This document shows, piece by piece, positions 9,109 through 18,379 of a stretch of 64,000 nucleotides of DNA. The notes below the pieces were generated by a model. The model was given only the letters and a program-made list of their open reading frames with translations. It had not been told where the DNA came from and searched no databases. Positions within the stretch are counted from its first letter, which is position 1; the number at the start of each line of letters is the position of its first letter. The stretch is from Jeotgalicoccus marinus DSM 19772 (lineage in GTDB: Bacteria; Bacillota; Bacilli; Staphylococcales; Salinicoccaceae): NCBI RefSeq assembly GCF_000425825.1, contig NZ_AUEE01000010.1, forward strand, positions 31,680 to 95,679, given 5' to 3'. The position numbers and the translations under genes are program-made.

Positions 9109-9591
9109 TTAATATACAAACACATCGAGTACGAAGAATAGTACTAGGAAGATGTAGATAATCACATCAAACACTGCACTGGATATGAAGGCTAAGAATG
9201 ACCCTATTGCTGCCTTAAAGGCTTTTGACATATCCTTTATCTGCACGAATTCGACGATAAATACAAAGACAAATGGTACGAATAATACACCAAATGGTGG
9301 GTAAATAAACATTCCGACGATGGCACCAATAATGGCTGCAAGTTCGCCTCGCTTACTTCCCCCAAACTTTTTAACAAAGTAAGAGTTGGCTGCAATGTCA
9401 CTGATGAAAGTCACAATGGTTAGGGCACTAGCGATCAGCCAGAACATCCACGATAACTCGTCTCCGATGAAGAAAGTATAGACTAAAAAGCCGACCCAAA
9501 ACATAATAACAGACGGGATGACCGGGTAAATGACGCCTAGAAAGCCTAAGATGAAGCTGACTATGACGATTATCCATAAAATAATATCCAT
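9109..9591 (-). CDS. DUF456 membrane protein
   Basis: A 160-residue, very hydrophobic protein with about five membrane segments and glycine-rich turns; FLGFLGVIYPVIPS near the N-terminus and the GELAAIIGAIVGMFIYPPFG block are typical of DUF456. Function unknown. The ATG at 9591 shares one base with the stop of the MFS gene upstream (TGATG), so it is probably translationally coupled; an in-frame TTG lies one codon earlier. Last gene of a four-gene minus-strand operon. Confidence 0.8.
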   Translation of the reverse strand: MDIILWIIVIVSFILGFLGVIYPVIPSVIMFWVGFLVYTFFIGDELSWMFWLIASALTIVTFISDIAANSYFVKKFGGSKRGELAAIIGAIVGMFIYPPFGVLFVPFVFVFIVEFVQIKDMSKAFKAAIGSFLAFISSAVFDVIIYIFLVLFFVLDVFVY

Positions 9592-10796
9592 CAAATATCT
9601 CCTTTTCTAACTTCTTTTTTAGTAAAGAAGAATAGAATAAATGCTGTAAACAAGAATGCTGCACTGATGTAGAATGAATTTTCAACGCCTAGAAGGTCAT
9701 TTGCAAATCCACCCAGTAGGTTACCAAGTAACTGCCCGACAATCATTGCATTGGCAAATAGCGTCGATGCATAACCAGGAAATTGTGGTAATAGGTCTTG
9801 GAAGTATGAAATCCCGAGCCCTAGTAAAATTGCTAAAAATAAAGCTAAGGGAAGTTGTCCAATTAACATCATCGTATAGCTTTCAAAAATACCGATTGAT
9901 AAGAAATACATACTGCCGATAAAACCAGCAATGATTAACAGTGTTTTAGATGATACTCTCGATGCGACATAGCCCATTAAAATCATCAAGGGAACTTCTA
10001 AGCCTGCACAAAGACTCGCAAGGATACCAACAGCACTATCTCGTTCGCCTAAATACCCCGTTACAAAGAGTGGCATATTTAAGAGGTACATCCACTGTCC
10101 GACATGAAGAAAAATAAAGGCTATAAAAGGCACGAATAAAGTAAGGCTCTTCATTATGTTCGGACTTTCGACCTCTTCATAACTCGTAATTTCGATTGCA
10201 GTAGATTCTGCAGGGGCTGCAGAATTCTTAATCAAGAAACTCGACATAAATACAACTAAAAACATGATTACTGTGCCAAAGAACAATCCTGTAAAATCAT
10301 AACGTGCAAGTAAAATGGAACCGACTAAAGGTCCAAATAAGAATCCAAAGCTAAACATTGAACGCAAAATCGTATTTGCCATTACAGCGATGCTAGAACG
10401 ATACTGGTTAATAGATTCTCTTGCTGAGGCATAGAGCTGCGGCATGGCCGGTGCACCTAGTGAGAAGAATAGAATATAAGCAATAATTAAAATCCAAGTG
10501 TTTGGGATGATTAAGAAACTTAAAAATGCACAAATTTGCATCAGTAAAGCTGCGATAATTAAATATTTACGGTCGAATGTTAACCGGTCACTAAAGCGAC
10601 CAATAATCGTATTAACGATAAAACTCCCAACAGCAGCTGAGGCCATAAATATACCGTAAGCTGATGATGACATGCCATGGTGTTCAGTCATGAAAATAAC
10701 AAGGAACGGGGCTGTGATTGCAACAGCCATACCGAGCATCGTCATATTCATTAAAAATAATTTATAGTTTTGAATTTGGAATAAGTCTTTAATCAT
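9591..10796 (-). CDS. MFS transporter, sugar-efflux (SET) type
   Basis: A 401-residue protein with twelve predicted membrane helices; the A-like loop GRFSDR (near residue 66) marks the major facilitator superfamily. Overall pattern recalls the sugar-efflux transporter group (SetA-like): an MTEHHGMSSSAYGIF loop after helix 1 and a central cytosolic loop rich in Glu/Ser. Such pumps export sugars or glycosides; the substrate here is a guess. It begins 17 bases after the ccpE-like gene, so the regulator and the pump are probably co-transcribed. Confidence 0.75.
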   Translation of the reverse strand: MIKDLFQIQNYKLFLMNMTMLGMAVAITAPFLVIFMTEHHGMSSSAYGIFMASAAVGSFIVNTIIGRFSDRLTFDRKYLIIAALLMQICAFLSFLIIPNTWILIIAYILFFSLGAPAMPQLYASARESINQYRSSIAVMANTILRSMFSFGFLFGPLVGSILLARYDFTGLFFGTVIMFLVVFMSSFLIKNSAAPAESTAIEITSYEEVESPNIMKSLTLFVPFIAFIFLHVGQWMYLLNMPLFVTGYLGERDSAVGILASLCAGLEVPLMILMGYVASRVSSKTLLIIAGFIGSMYFLSIGIFESYTMMLIGQLPLALFLAILLGLGISYFQDLLPQFPGYASTLFANAMIVGQLLGNLLGGFANDLLGVENSFYISAAFLFTAFILFFFTKKEVRKGDI

Positions 10797-10813
10797 TGCT
10801 TGTCCACCTTATT

Positions 10814-11671
10814 TTAGTCTCTTAGCTTGCTTTCATTTTTAATCAATTCTACGAAAGATGCGACTTGCGGTAACATCAATACACTTTTATCGTACGATAA
10901 AAATGTTTCCCTTATCAGCGGACTATCTTCAACCATGACTTCTTCAATATGATAATTTTCAAGGTCCAAACCTTCAAGTACAAGTTCAGGTAGTACAGTA
11001 ATGCCAACTTTTTTACGTAATAGTTCACGACACGTTGTAATCTGATCCACAAAGATTTGTGGTTCGTACTTCGTGTTAAAGCGTGCTTCAAAGAAATTTT
11101 TAATATGAGTGATATAGGCAGGATCCGCCTGGAACTCAATGATTGTTAAGTCTTCAAAGTTCGTATCTTTCGGGGTCACTAGATAATGACGGTCTCTATA
11201 TAAAAGCTCATTTTCCTTATTCAACACCCGAGAGCCACGTACAATTGACAAGTGATATTCACCTTGGTTAGCGATAATTTCTTGAGTGGAACCTACATTT
11301 ATTTTTACATTTACACTCGGGAAATCATTTAAATACTTATAGAGAATATCAGGTAATATCGAGTACCCAATTAGTGATGACACACCAATTGAAATATTCC
11401 CTTCTACTTCACCTTCATTCGCTAGAATATAATCTTTTACACGGCTTTCTTCGTCGACAACCTTTTTAGCATGCTCTATAATTTTTTCTCCAACACCTGT
11501 AGTGTATAGTGCTTTTTTTGTTCTAATAAAAATCTGCACGCCCCACTCATCTTCGATGGATTTCAATCTTTGGCTGACTGCCGGTTGTGATATATATAAT
11601 TTTTCTGCAGCTTTACGTAGAGTTTTGGCTTCACTCAGTGTTGCAAGTAAACGGTAATCATCTACTTTCAC
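10814..11671 (-). CDS. ccpE: LysR-type regulator, CcpE-like
   Basis: A 285-residue LysR protein: N-terminal winged helix (DYRLLATLSEAKTLRKAAEK then ISQPAVSQRLK), followed by a substrate-binding-like effector domain. The start is GTG at 11671, ten codons inside the longest frame, because GGAGG precedes it by seven bases. The N-terminal wording and the IEFQADPAYI segment closely resemble S. aureus CcpE as I remember it, a citrate-sensing regulator of the TCA cycle. A DUF402 gene lies next door. If it is CcpE it would activate aconitase and citrate synthase genes elsewhere. Co-transcription with an MFS pump is worth noting. Confidence 0.7.
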   Translation of the reverse strand: MKVDDYRLLATLSEAKTLRKAAEKLYISQPAVSQRLKSIEDEWGVQIFIRTKKALYTTGVGEKIIEHAKKVVDEESRVKDYILANEGEVEGNISIGVSSLIGYSILPDILYKYLNDFPSVNVKINVGSTQEIIANQGEYHLSIVRGSRVLNKENELLYRDRHYLVTPKDTNFEDLTIIEFQADPAYITHIKNFFEARFNTKYEPQIFVDQITTCRELLRKKVGITVLPELVLEGLDLENYHIEEVMVEDSPLIRETFLSYDKSVLMLPQVASFVELIKNESKLRD

Positions 11672-11715
11672 GGTACTACCTCCATTTAAGAAGCCATTCA
11701 CGGTTTCCGGAATGG

Positions 11716-12252
11716 CTACATTAATTTTTTAAGTTCAGTTAGTGCAAAATCTGCTAGCGCCTTAAACTGTGAAAAATTACTGTCGATTTCATGCATTAAA
11801 TCATTTGCGACCTGATAGGCAAAATCTCTTTCTTTTTTAGTAATCTTTCCCTTTTTTAAAGCACGTTTGATATCTTCTTCATCGACAAGTTCATATCGAC
11901 CATCTGGTAAGGCCAAAACATCAAGATACATATCTTCCCGTCTCGCTTTACCAGGTTCTAATGTGTGTGAATAATTAATGTCGAAATAATACTGTATCTC
12001 TGTCCAACGTTCATCGTACATGACTGTTAGACTGTAATTTCTATTTTCAGGTAGGAGTTGCATCCATTTATAATTGTTGGCTGCCACGAGTGTATCTTTA
12101 CCAACGACTGGTACCACAAGGGGTTCACGTACCTTGTGCATGTGAATCATACCGACCAGGATTTTTTCACCTTTGTAAGTCAGTACGGTTTCATCGTATT
12201 TTGAACGCACTAAGCGTCGCCATTTTTTCTTATCCAGATACTTCAACTTCAT
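11716..12252 (-). CDS. DUF402 family protein
   Basis: A 178-residue soluble protein with the DUF402 core: W..IQYYFDIN, then an acidic patch with EDMYLDVLALPDGRYELVDEED, a pattern shared with phosphatase/nucleotide-hydrolase-like DUF402 proteins that bind divalent metal. Role here unknown. ATG at 12252 is preferred to the in-frame ATG at 12261, which abuts the GGAG. It is first of the four-gene unit that continues through the ccpE-like gene 44 bases downstream. Confidence 0.75.
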   Translation of the reverse strand: MKLKYLDKKKWRRLVRSKYDETVLTYKGEKILVGMIHMHKVREPLVVPVVGKDTLVAANNYKWMQLLPENRNYSLTVMYDERWTEIQYYFDINYSHTLEPGKARREDMYLDVLALPDGRYELVDEEDIKRALKKGKITKKERDFAYQVANDLMHEIDSNFSQFKALADFALTELKKLM

Positions 12253-12291
12253 GGCATTCATCTCCTAATGGTAATTATACAAAAAAAATTA

Positions 12292-12340
12292 AACAAAAGT
12301 ATAGAGATAGGCATTTATATTTGCTATCTCTATAACTTTT
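12292..12340 (-). terminator. Terminator after the GntR-ABC permease
   Basis: Long stem AAAAGTATAGAGATAG with CTATCTCTATAACTTTT (one bulge) around a loop of about ten bases; the minus strand continues into a run of eight T. A TATAAT in the remaining 40 bases may start the DUF402 operon. Confidence 0.8.
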
Positions 12341-12349
12341 GCTTATATT

Positions 12350-14287
12350 TTATCGAATCGATAGGAGACTGTAATTCATATATGTTTCATACTCTGCCTG
12401 TGGGTCCTCAATAAATCCAGGATAACTGTATAAGAGTAATTTGCCACTGGTAGGATCGATATCTTGTTTTGAAAAATCAGTAACAAAGTCATTTCCATCT
12501 ACTTCTTTTAGTTCATATTTCTTATCTAATTCATCAACTGTTAAAGTCTCATAGTCGGTTACAAACGCTTCGTATTCATTCTCTTCAAGATTAACTGTGT
12601 ACAATACACTTGTCTTATCAATGCCTAGTAGACTTAAAACCTCATCTTTATTCTCAACATTTTCTGTTATTGCAGGATTATAAATCGAGCTTGTTCCATA
12701 AATAGAATCATCTACATAGTTTAGATTCAGGCCAATTTGCCCTGTCTCGTTAACAATGACCGAATGGTAAAGTGAAAGTTCAGCGAGAGATGCTTTGTAA
12801 CTGTCGACTATATCTTTATCTAAATAGACATTATATTCATTACTGCTGATACCGATAAGTTTAGGCGTTTGTTGAGCATAAGCAAGTACATCTTCATGCT
12901 TTTGATACTCACTAAAACGCTGACGATCCATTAACTGAACTGCCTCTGAATCAGAATTTAAAGTATTAAATTGATAGGTCTTTATACTGCCATCCTTCAT
13001 TTTATACTGCACATTGATTGTTGCTTCCATCTCTTTTGAAAAATCTGGACGACTTCGTTCTTCACTAGCAATTTCGTGTATTGTTCTCGCCGTTTGAATC
13101 GCACCTTTAGAATCGTCAAAACCATAACCAGCTTCAAGATATTTCCTAGATGCTTGGTCCATCATCATGGCATCATTATTTAAACTGACACTCTCAATCT
13201 CATTTGTCTCAGGTATATCTTCCACATATCGTGTGAAGGCGAAAACAAAAATAATCCAAAAAATGATAATCAATACTATAGTTAGAATCAGTGAACGCCA
13301 CTGAAATTGTATTTTAACACTGTTTTGAAAGAGCATTTCAATGACAAGGTATGACACCAATGCACCGACGCTAAAACTAATAATGGAGATAATAACGGAT
13401 TGCTGTAGTAAAAAGGATACAACAACACCCAGTGCTAACATGCCCGTGATTGTTGTTAGAGCAATGAGTAGGTTTCTTAACCAGGTAAAGTTAAAACTCA
13501 AATGCACACTCTCATTTCTTCTGTACTTATATAGGACAAATGATAAGATAATAAGGATAATTGCTAGTATGCCGAAAATCAAACTCAGCCCAACATTTAA
13601 CCCCATGTATAGTTGATTCACTGCCAATATAGGAAAAGTCGCATCTAAGACCGGTTGGATATAAGCTGTTATATCAGTTGATATACCGTCAAAGAGTAAG
13701 CTTGCAGTACCATGAATGAGTGTCCATAAGACAATCGGTAAAAATAAAATCAAAATTATTATTTGTAAATGTAAGAATGATCCGTTGACTAAATAGCCTG
13801 TGAAAAGGGCGATAGAAAACATCACTAGATGTGTAAAAATTGAATATACTAACCATTTCCCTATTTCTAAAAGTGTAATATTCGTAGCAATTGTCATACT
13901 TTCTGCCACAAGTATTAAACCATTTACCAAGAGAGGGATGACAATGGCTAAAAATCCTACTATCAGAACATGAATAAGTAGGTTTGAGCGCTTTATGGGT
14001 AAGGAATGTATAAAATCTGATGAATCTACCTTATACAAGTAGTTTATTAGAAACATACCGACAAGCGTCGAAAATGCTAAACCGATTATTTGTTGTCCAG
14101 CAGACAATTCCAATAGACTGCTTCTAACTGTACCACCAACAATCATGTTATTATTCATGGCGTCTATCCAAATGATGAGTGGTAAGGCGATAATATTCAT
14201 GACCATGTAGACCACTGTCATCCAAAATATAAGACCCGTGAAATGACCCAGTAGATTTCTATTCAACAATGACATTTGAGATTTCAT
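12350..14287 (-). CDS. ABC exporter permease with large extracellular domain
   Basis: The 645-residue product has about ten to twelve membrane helices in its first 360 residues and a soluble C-terminal part of about 280 residues after the last helix, predicted outside the cell. This layout matches the permeases beside YtrA/YtrB-type regulators and ATPases that carry a DUF6449-like tail. Start ATG 14287 lies inside the end of the ATPase gene, with GGGGG eight bases before it; the two reading frames overlap by 29 bases. It probably exports, or senses and removes, a cell-envelope compound; substrate unknown. Confidence 0.75.
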   Translation of the reverse strand: MKSQMSLLNRNLLGHFTGLIFWMTVVYMVMNIIALPLIIWIDAMNNNMIVGGTVRSSLLELSAGQQIIGLAFSTLVGMFLINYLYKVDSSDFIHSLPIKRSNLLIHVLIVGFLAIVIPLLVNGLILVAESMTIATNITLLEIGKWLVYSIFTHLVMFSIALFTGYLVNGSFLHLQIIILILFLPIVLWTLIHGTASLLFDGISTDITAYIQPVLDATFPILAVNQLYMGLNVGLSLIFGILAIILIILSFVLYKYRRNESVHLSFNFTWLRNLLIALTTITGMLALGVVVSFLLQQSVIISIISFSVGALVSYLVIEMLFQNSVKIQFQWRSLILTIVLIIIFWIIFVFAFTRYVEDIPETNEIESVSLNNDAMMMDQASRKYLEAGYGFDDSKGAIQTARTIHEIASEERSRPDFSKEMEATINVQYKMKDGSIKTYQFNTLNSDSEAVQLMDRQRFSEYQKHEDVLAYAQQTPKLIGISSNEYNVYLDKDIVDSYKASLAELSLYHSVIVNETGQIGLNLNYVDDSIYGTSSIYNPAITENVENKDEVLSLLGIDKTSVLYTVNLEENEYEAFVTDYETLTVDELDKKYELKEVDGNDFVTDFSKQDIDPTSGKLLLYSYPGFIEDPQAEYETYMNYSLLSIR

Positions 14288-15164
14288 AACCCATTTCCCC
14301 CATTTCATAAGTGAATATTTCTTCTAGTGTTAATGGCAATATATCGTACATTAATGGGTTATACTTACTCACTTTTTCTTCTACTTTAGAGAGATTCCCT
14401 TTAATAATACATGTGATAATTCGTCCCTTTTGACTCGAATGTACAACGTTTAAATCTTCATAAAATTTATTGTCAGGTAGCGTTTTAAAGGCAATCTGTA
14501 ATTTACAATGACTCCCTCTAATTTCAGACAAGTCTTGATTAAATAGGATCTTACCATGATGCATGATAGAAACTGAGTCACATAAGTCCTCCATTTCTCT
14601 TAAGTTGTGACTTGAAGCAATGACCGTCATCTTATGATTAGCGATATCTTGCATCATAATATTTTTAACTTGTCTTCTCATAATTGGATCTAATCCATCA
14701 AAAGGCTCATCTAAAAGAAGTACTTTCGGTCGACTTGAGAACGCTAATATAAAAGATGCCTGGCGTTTCATTCCCTTTGATAGCTGATTTAGTTGAGTAT
14801 TTGGAGCGAGACCAAAGTGTTGAGACAACTGTACAAAGCGCTCAGATGACCAGTTCGTATACATTGCCTGATAAAAATTAGCCATCTTTTTCAAAGTTGC
14901 ACCCTTAAAAAAGAATGGAATATCATGAAGGAGAATCACATCATTTTTTACTTTGGGACTCTCAAAAATATCAGCACCATCATAAGTGACACTTCCTTTG
15001 TCCGCCTTGTAAACACCCGCCATAATTTTCATCAAGGTCGTCTTACCCGCTCCATTTGAGCCAAGTAAACCATGTATGGTTCCTGGTGCGATATCCATTT
15101 CTATATGATCCACAGCCACTTTTTTTCCAAAATACTTTGTCGCTTGATTAATGTTCAGCTTCAT
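14259..15164 (-). CDS. ABC transporter ATPase (YtrB-like)
   Basis: A 301-residue ATPase with Walker A GLLGSNGAGKTT, signature LSKGMKRQ, Walker B VLLLDEPFDGLD and switch SSHNLRE. The C-terminal 80 residues are the exporter type. ATG 15164 was chosen over 15200 because GGAGGATGGTT precedes it; it overlaps the end of the GntR gene by 17 bases. It energises the permease downstream. Confidence 0.85.
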   Translation of the reverse strand: MKLNINQATKYFGKKVAVDHIEMDIAPGTIHGLLGSNGAGKTTLMKIMAGVYKADKGSVTYDGADIFESPKVKNDVILLHDIPFFFKGATLKKMANFYQAMYTNWSSERFVQLSQHFGLAPNTQLNQLSKGMKRQASFILAFSSRPKVLLLDEPFDGLDPIMRRQVKNIMMQDIANHKMTVIASSHNLREMEDLCDSVSIMHHGKILFNQDLSEIRGSHCKLQIAFKTLPDNKFYEDLNVVHSSQKGRIITCIIKGNLSKVEEKVSKYNPLMYDILPLTLEEIFTYEMGEMGYEISNVIVE

Positions 15165-15540
15165 AACCATCCTCCTTCTCCTTATAAATTCCATCGACAA
15201 ATGCCTTTACCTCATCGCTCGATACCTCAAGAAAGACAAGCTCACCAATCGGCGCTTTAAGCGATTCTAAAATCACCCTTATTCTCTCTTGATTCACTTG
15301 ATTCGTTATTTCATTAACAAAACTTCCACGTCCCGGAAGTGAGCTCACATAGCCTAGCCTTTCCAATTCCCTATACGCTTTTTGAATGGTATTAGGATTT
15401 ATTGTCAGTTCTGCTGCCAATGTTCTAACGGAAGGTAACTGCTCGTTAGCTTGAAGTACGCCTTTAATGATCTGTTGTTTTATATTATCAACAATTTGCT
15501 CATACAAGGGTTGTCGGCTTTTAAGATCAATTTCAAACAT
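15148..15540 (-). CDS. GntR-family regulator (YtrA-like)
   Basis: A 130-residue regulator: winged helix (YEQIVDNIKQQIIKG, then PSVRTLAAELTINPNTIQKAYRELE) and a short helical dimerisation tail rather than a ligand domain, which is the YtrA subfamily layout. AGGAGG lies six bases before ATG. First gene of a regulator-ATPase-permease operon; a near-perfect palindrome just upstream is the likely binding site, so self-repression is expected. Confidence 0.85.
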   Translation of the reverse strand: MFEIDLKSRQPLYEQIVDNIKQQIIKGVLQANEQLPSVRTLAAELTINPNTIQKAYRELERLGYVSSLPGRGSFVNEITNQVNQERIRVILESLKAPIGELVFLEVSSDEVKAFVDGIYKEKEDGYEAEH

Positions 15541-15558
15541 AATTTACCTCCTCCAACT

Positions 15559-15585
15559 AACTGTATTACATATTATAATACAGTT
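15559..15585. promoter_or_regulatory. Operator palindrome upstream of the GntR-ABC operon
   Basis: Exact 10-bp arms AACTGTATTA (15559-15568) and TAATACAGTT (15576-15585) around seven bases. It starts 18 bases upstream of the GntR start codon and contains TATAAT-like sequence. This spacing and symmetry suit a YtrA-type dimer. The rest of the gap to argF (15586-15736) is AT-rich; ATTATTCAT near 15610 could be half of an arginine-repressor site, but that is weak. Confidence 0.65.
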
Positions 15586-15736
15586 AATACAATATTTTGT
15601 CTATAAATTATAAAATATTATTCATTTAAACTTGCTTTTTAAGTATTTACTGGTTATGATGTAAAACAACATTTAATAATATTTATACAATTCAAAGTAT
15701 ATTAATTATTTAATATAATATTTTTAGGAGGTCTTT

Positions 15737-16759
15737 ATGCATTTTCAGGGCAAAAGTTTTTTAACAACTACAGATTTTTCTAAAGAAGAATTGACCTACC
15801 TCATTGACTTTGCGATTCATTTAAAAGCTTTAAAACAAAACAATATTCCTCACCAGTACTTACAAGGACAAAGTATTGCGTTACTTTTCGAGAAAACTTC
15901 TACACGTACTCGTGCGGCCTTTACAGTAGCTGCTAATGACCTAGGTGCGCATCCTGAATTTCTAGGCACTAATGATATACAACTCGGTAATAAGGAATCT
16001 GTACAAGATACTGCAAAGATTCTTGGTAGCATGTTTGATGGAATTCAATTCCGTGGAGCAAGTCAGGACACTATTGAAACACTAGCTGCTCATGCAGGCG
16101 TTCCCATTTGGAACGGCTTAACGGACATGTGTCATCCGACACAAATGATTGGGGATTTCATGACAATTAAAGAAAGTTTCGGGTCGCTTCAAGGTATTAA
16201 AGTGGTCTATGTTGGAGACGGCCGTAACAACGTCGCAAATTCTCTGTTGGTTACAGCAGCGATTTTAGGTGTCGACATGACAATCGCTTCGCCTGAATGT
16301 CTCTTACCTGATGAATTTTATAGCAAACAAGCATCGTTATATGCAAAAGAATCCGGTGCAACGATCCATTTAACTAGTGACGTGCATAGTGCAGTTAAAG
16401 ACGCCAACGTGATCTATACCGATGTCTGGGTCTCCATGGGTGAAGAAGATCAGATTGAAGCACGTCTTGATTTACTAAAAGAATATCAAGTAAATGAAGC
16501 CTTGCTTAAAGATGTACATGAGCAGTTCATATTCATGCATTGCCTGCCTGCTTTTCATGATACGAAAACTAGCTTTAGTCAACAGATAAAAAAAGACTAT
16601 GGTTTAGATGAAATGGAAGTAACAGACGAGGTCTTTAATGCACCATATGGAAAGCAATTTATTCAAGGTGAAAACCGTCTACATTCCATTAAAGCGATTA
16701 TGGCAGCAACGAATGGACATATATTCATCCCTCGGCAATATACAAAAAACGAGTCTTAG
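15737..16759 (+). CDS. argF: Ornithine carbamoyltransferase
   Basis: A 340-residue enzyme with the carbamoyl-phosphate motif STRTR (55-59), HPTQ, the ornithine-binding DVWVSMG loop and the catalytic HCLPAF motif. It joins carbamoyl phosphate and ornithine into citrulline, or runs in reverse in the arginine-deiminase route. AGGAGG precedes ATG. It stands alone, with no argG/H or arcA/C beside it, so anabolic versus catabolic use cannot be decided from context. Arginase at the far end of the window would supply ornithine. Confidence 0.93.
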   Translation: MHFQGKSFLTTTDFSKEELTYLIDFAIHLKALKQNNIPHQYLQGQSIALLFEKTSTRTRAAFTVAANDLGAHPEFLGTNDIQLGNKESVQDTAKILGSMFDGIQFRGASQDTIETLAAHAGVPIWNGLTDMCHPTQMIGDFMTIKESFGSLQGIKVVYVGDGRNNVANSLLVTAAILGVDMTIASPECLLPDEFYSKQASLYAKESGATIHLTSDVHSAVKDANVIYTDVWVSMGEEDQIEARLDLLKEYQVNEALLKDVHEQFIFMHCLPAFHDTKTSFSQQIKKDYGLDEMEVTDEVFNAPYGKQFIQGENRLHSIKAIMAATNGHIFIPRQYTKNES

Positions 16760-16795
16760 ATATCCCATTTAGGATAACTAAGACTCGTATATAAT
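16749..16795. terminator. Bidirectional terminator between argF and the SDR gene
   Basis: An 11-bp plus 5-bp stem (ACGAGTCTTAG and TATCC pairing with 16772-16788, one A-A mismatch), loop CATTTA. The stem includes the argF stop codon. T-rich sequence lies on both outer sides. Confidence 0.85.
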
Positions 16796-16804
16796 ATTTT
16801 TTAT

Positions 16805-17578
16805 TTACCAAGCGTGTCCACTACCACCGTCAATATTGACAGCAGTCCCCGAAACATATGATGCTAGATCTGAGCATAAGAAGGTAATAACATTAGCCGC
16901 TTCACTCGTATCCCCGATTCTACCTAGTGGGATATTCTCTCCAATTTTCTTAGAGTATTCATCCCAGCTTAAATCAGGTGCATTGTTTTGCCAACGCTTT
17001 TCAATTTGATCACTACGTATTAAACCGATACATACAGCATTAACGCGGATATTGTATTGACCAAGATCTTTAGACATTGCCTTAGTCAGTGCTAAACCAG
17101 CACTTCTAGATACCGTTGTTGGTAGTGAATTTGCCTGAGGTGTTTTACCCATAACTGCGGTTAGGTTTAAAATCGCACCGCCTTGTTTTTTTAAGTGAGG
17201 GATGGCTGCTTTAGAAATTTTAACAGCTGCAAGTACTTTTAAATCGATATCTTGTTCCCAGTCACTAAGTTCAATATCTTCAAAGCTTTTAGCAAATGAA
17301 CTACCCGCATTATTAACAAGTACGTCTAGACGCCCATATTCTTCAAGTGCTTTATTGACAATTTTTTCACCAGCATCCTCAGAGGTAATATCAATAGCAA
17401 TGTATGAGACCTCACCAAACTCTGATATTTCCGCTTGTGCTTTTTTAAGTCCTTCTTCTCCTCTAGCGACGAGTAGAACTTTCGCACCAAGTTTAACCAT
17501 CTGTTCTGCTGTTTCTCTACCGATTCCTTTACTTGAGCCTGTAATCACTGCCACTTTTCCTTGATAATTAAAATTCAT
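16805..17578 (-). CDS. Short-chain dehydrogenase/reductase-like protein with altered active site
   Basis: A 257-residue SDR fold: cofactor motif TGSSKGIG (residues 14-21), NNAG, C-terminal NIDGGSGHAW. Where classical SDRs have Ser...YxxxK, this protein reads LTAVMGK...PTTVSRSAG, so Tyr is replaced by Thr and Lys by Arg. I recall a subgroup with VSRAAG at this place, so the change may be a family trait rather than damage, but normal hydride-transfer chemistry is doubtful. Last gene of a co-directed series after yeeN (56-base gap). Confidence 0.8.
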   Translation of the reverse strand: MNFNYQGKVAVITGSSKGIGRETAEQMVKLGAKVLLVARGEEGLKKAQAEISEFGEVSYIAIDITSEDAGEKIVNKALEEYGRLDVLVNNAGSSFAKSFEDIELSDWEQDIDLKVLAAVKISKAAIPHLKKQGGAILNLTAVMGKTPQANSLPTTVSRSAGLALTKAMSKDLGQYNIRVNAVCIGLIRSDQIEKRWQNNAPDLSWDEYSKKIGENIPLGRIGDTSEAANVITFLCSDLASYVSGTAVNIDGGSGHAW

Positions 17579-17634
17579 CTTGATTCATCCCTTCATATTT
17601 TTATCACTTAAAGATCAACCATTGGAACTAAAAA

Positions 17635-18354
17635 CTATCCTAAGTTTACATTATGAAATACATTGGAAACATCTTCTAAGTCTTCTAAGACATCGATGAG
17701 ATGCTCAAACTTTTCTTGGTCTTCATCTTCAAGGTTAACTTCATTTTGAGCAATCATCGCAAGTTCTGCAACCTTATAGTCTTCAACACCCAGTTCATCC
17801 AGTGCATTTTTGATATCGTTAAAGGCATGCGGTTCACCGTAGACCACTGTCATCTCATTTTCTAAAGTCACATCTTTAACATCGACTTCTTTTTCCATTA
17901 AATGCATCAATACTGCTTCTTCGTCAAAGCCTTCAAAGACAAATACTGATACGCTATCAAACATATAAGATACCGCACCACTGACGCCCATATTTCCGCC
18001 GTTCTTCCCGAAGGCTGCACGCACTTCTGAAACTGTACGATTCACGTTATCGGTCAATGCATCAACGATGATCATTGAACCACTTGGTCCAAAACCTTCG
18101 TATCTCAATTCATCGAAGTTTTCTTCTTCGCCACCTTTTTTTGCTTTTTCAATTGCTTTATCAATGATGTGTTTGGGAACTGAATAAGTCTTCGCTCTTT
18201 CTAAGACAACCTTTAAGGCTTGGTTCGCTTCAGGATCAGGTTCACCTTTCTTTGCCGCGACATAAATTTCTCTGCCGAATTTTGCATAGACACGGCTAGT
18301 GTTCTGGTCTTTTTGAGCTTTCTTTTCTTTAATATTATTCCATTTTCTTCCCAT
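17635..18354 (-). CDS. yeeN: YebC/PmpR-family protein, YeeN type
   Basis: A 239-residue protein opening with [20 protein letters not shown], the YeeN variant of the YebC signature, then the three-domain TACO1-like body ([28 protein letters not shown]). YebC proteins were long called transcription regulators; recent work on relatives links them to relief of ribosome stalling. Genes in this group are normally single and conserved. Here it sits between an NAD-binding protein and an SDR in a minus-strand series. Confidence 0.9.
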   Translation of the reverse strand: MGRKWNNIKEKKAQKDQNTSRVYAKFGREIYVAAKKGEPDPEANQALKVVLERAKTYSVPKHIIDKAIEKAKKGGEEENFDELRYEGFGPSGSMIIVDALTDNVNRTVSEVRAAFGKNGGNMGVSGAVSYMFDSVSVFVFEGFDEEAVLMHLMEKEVDVKDVTLENEMTVVYGEPHAFNDIKNALDELGVEDYKVAELAMIAQNEVNLEDEDQEKFEHLIDVLEDLEDVSNVFHNVNLG

Positions 18355-18379
18355 TGTTCATCTTCCTTATTTCGTAGAT

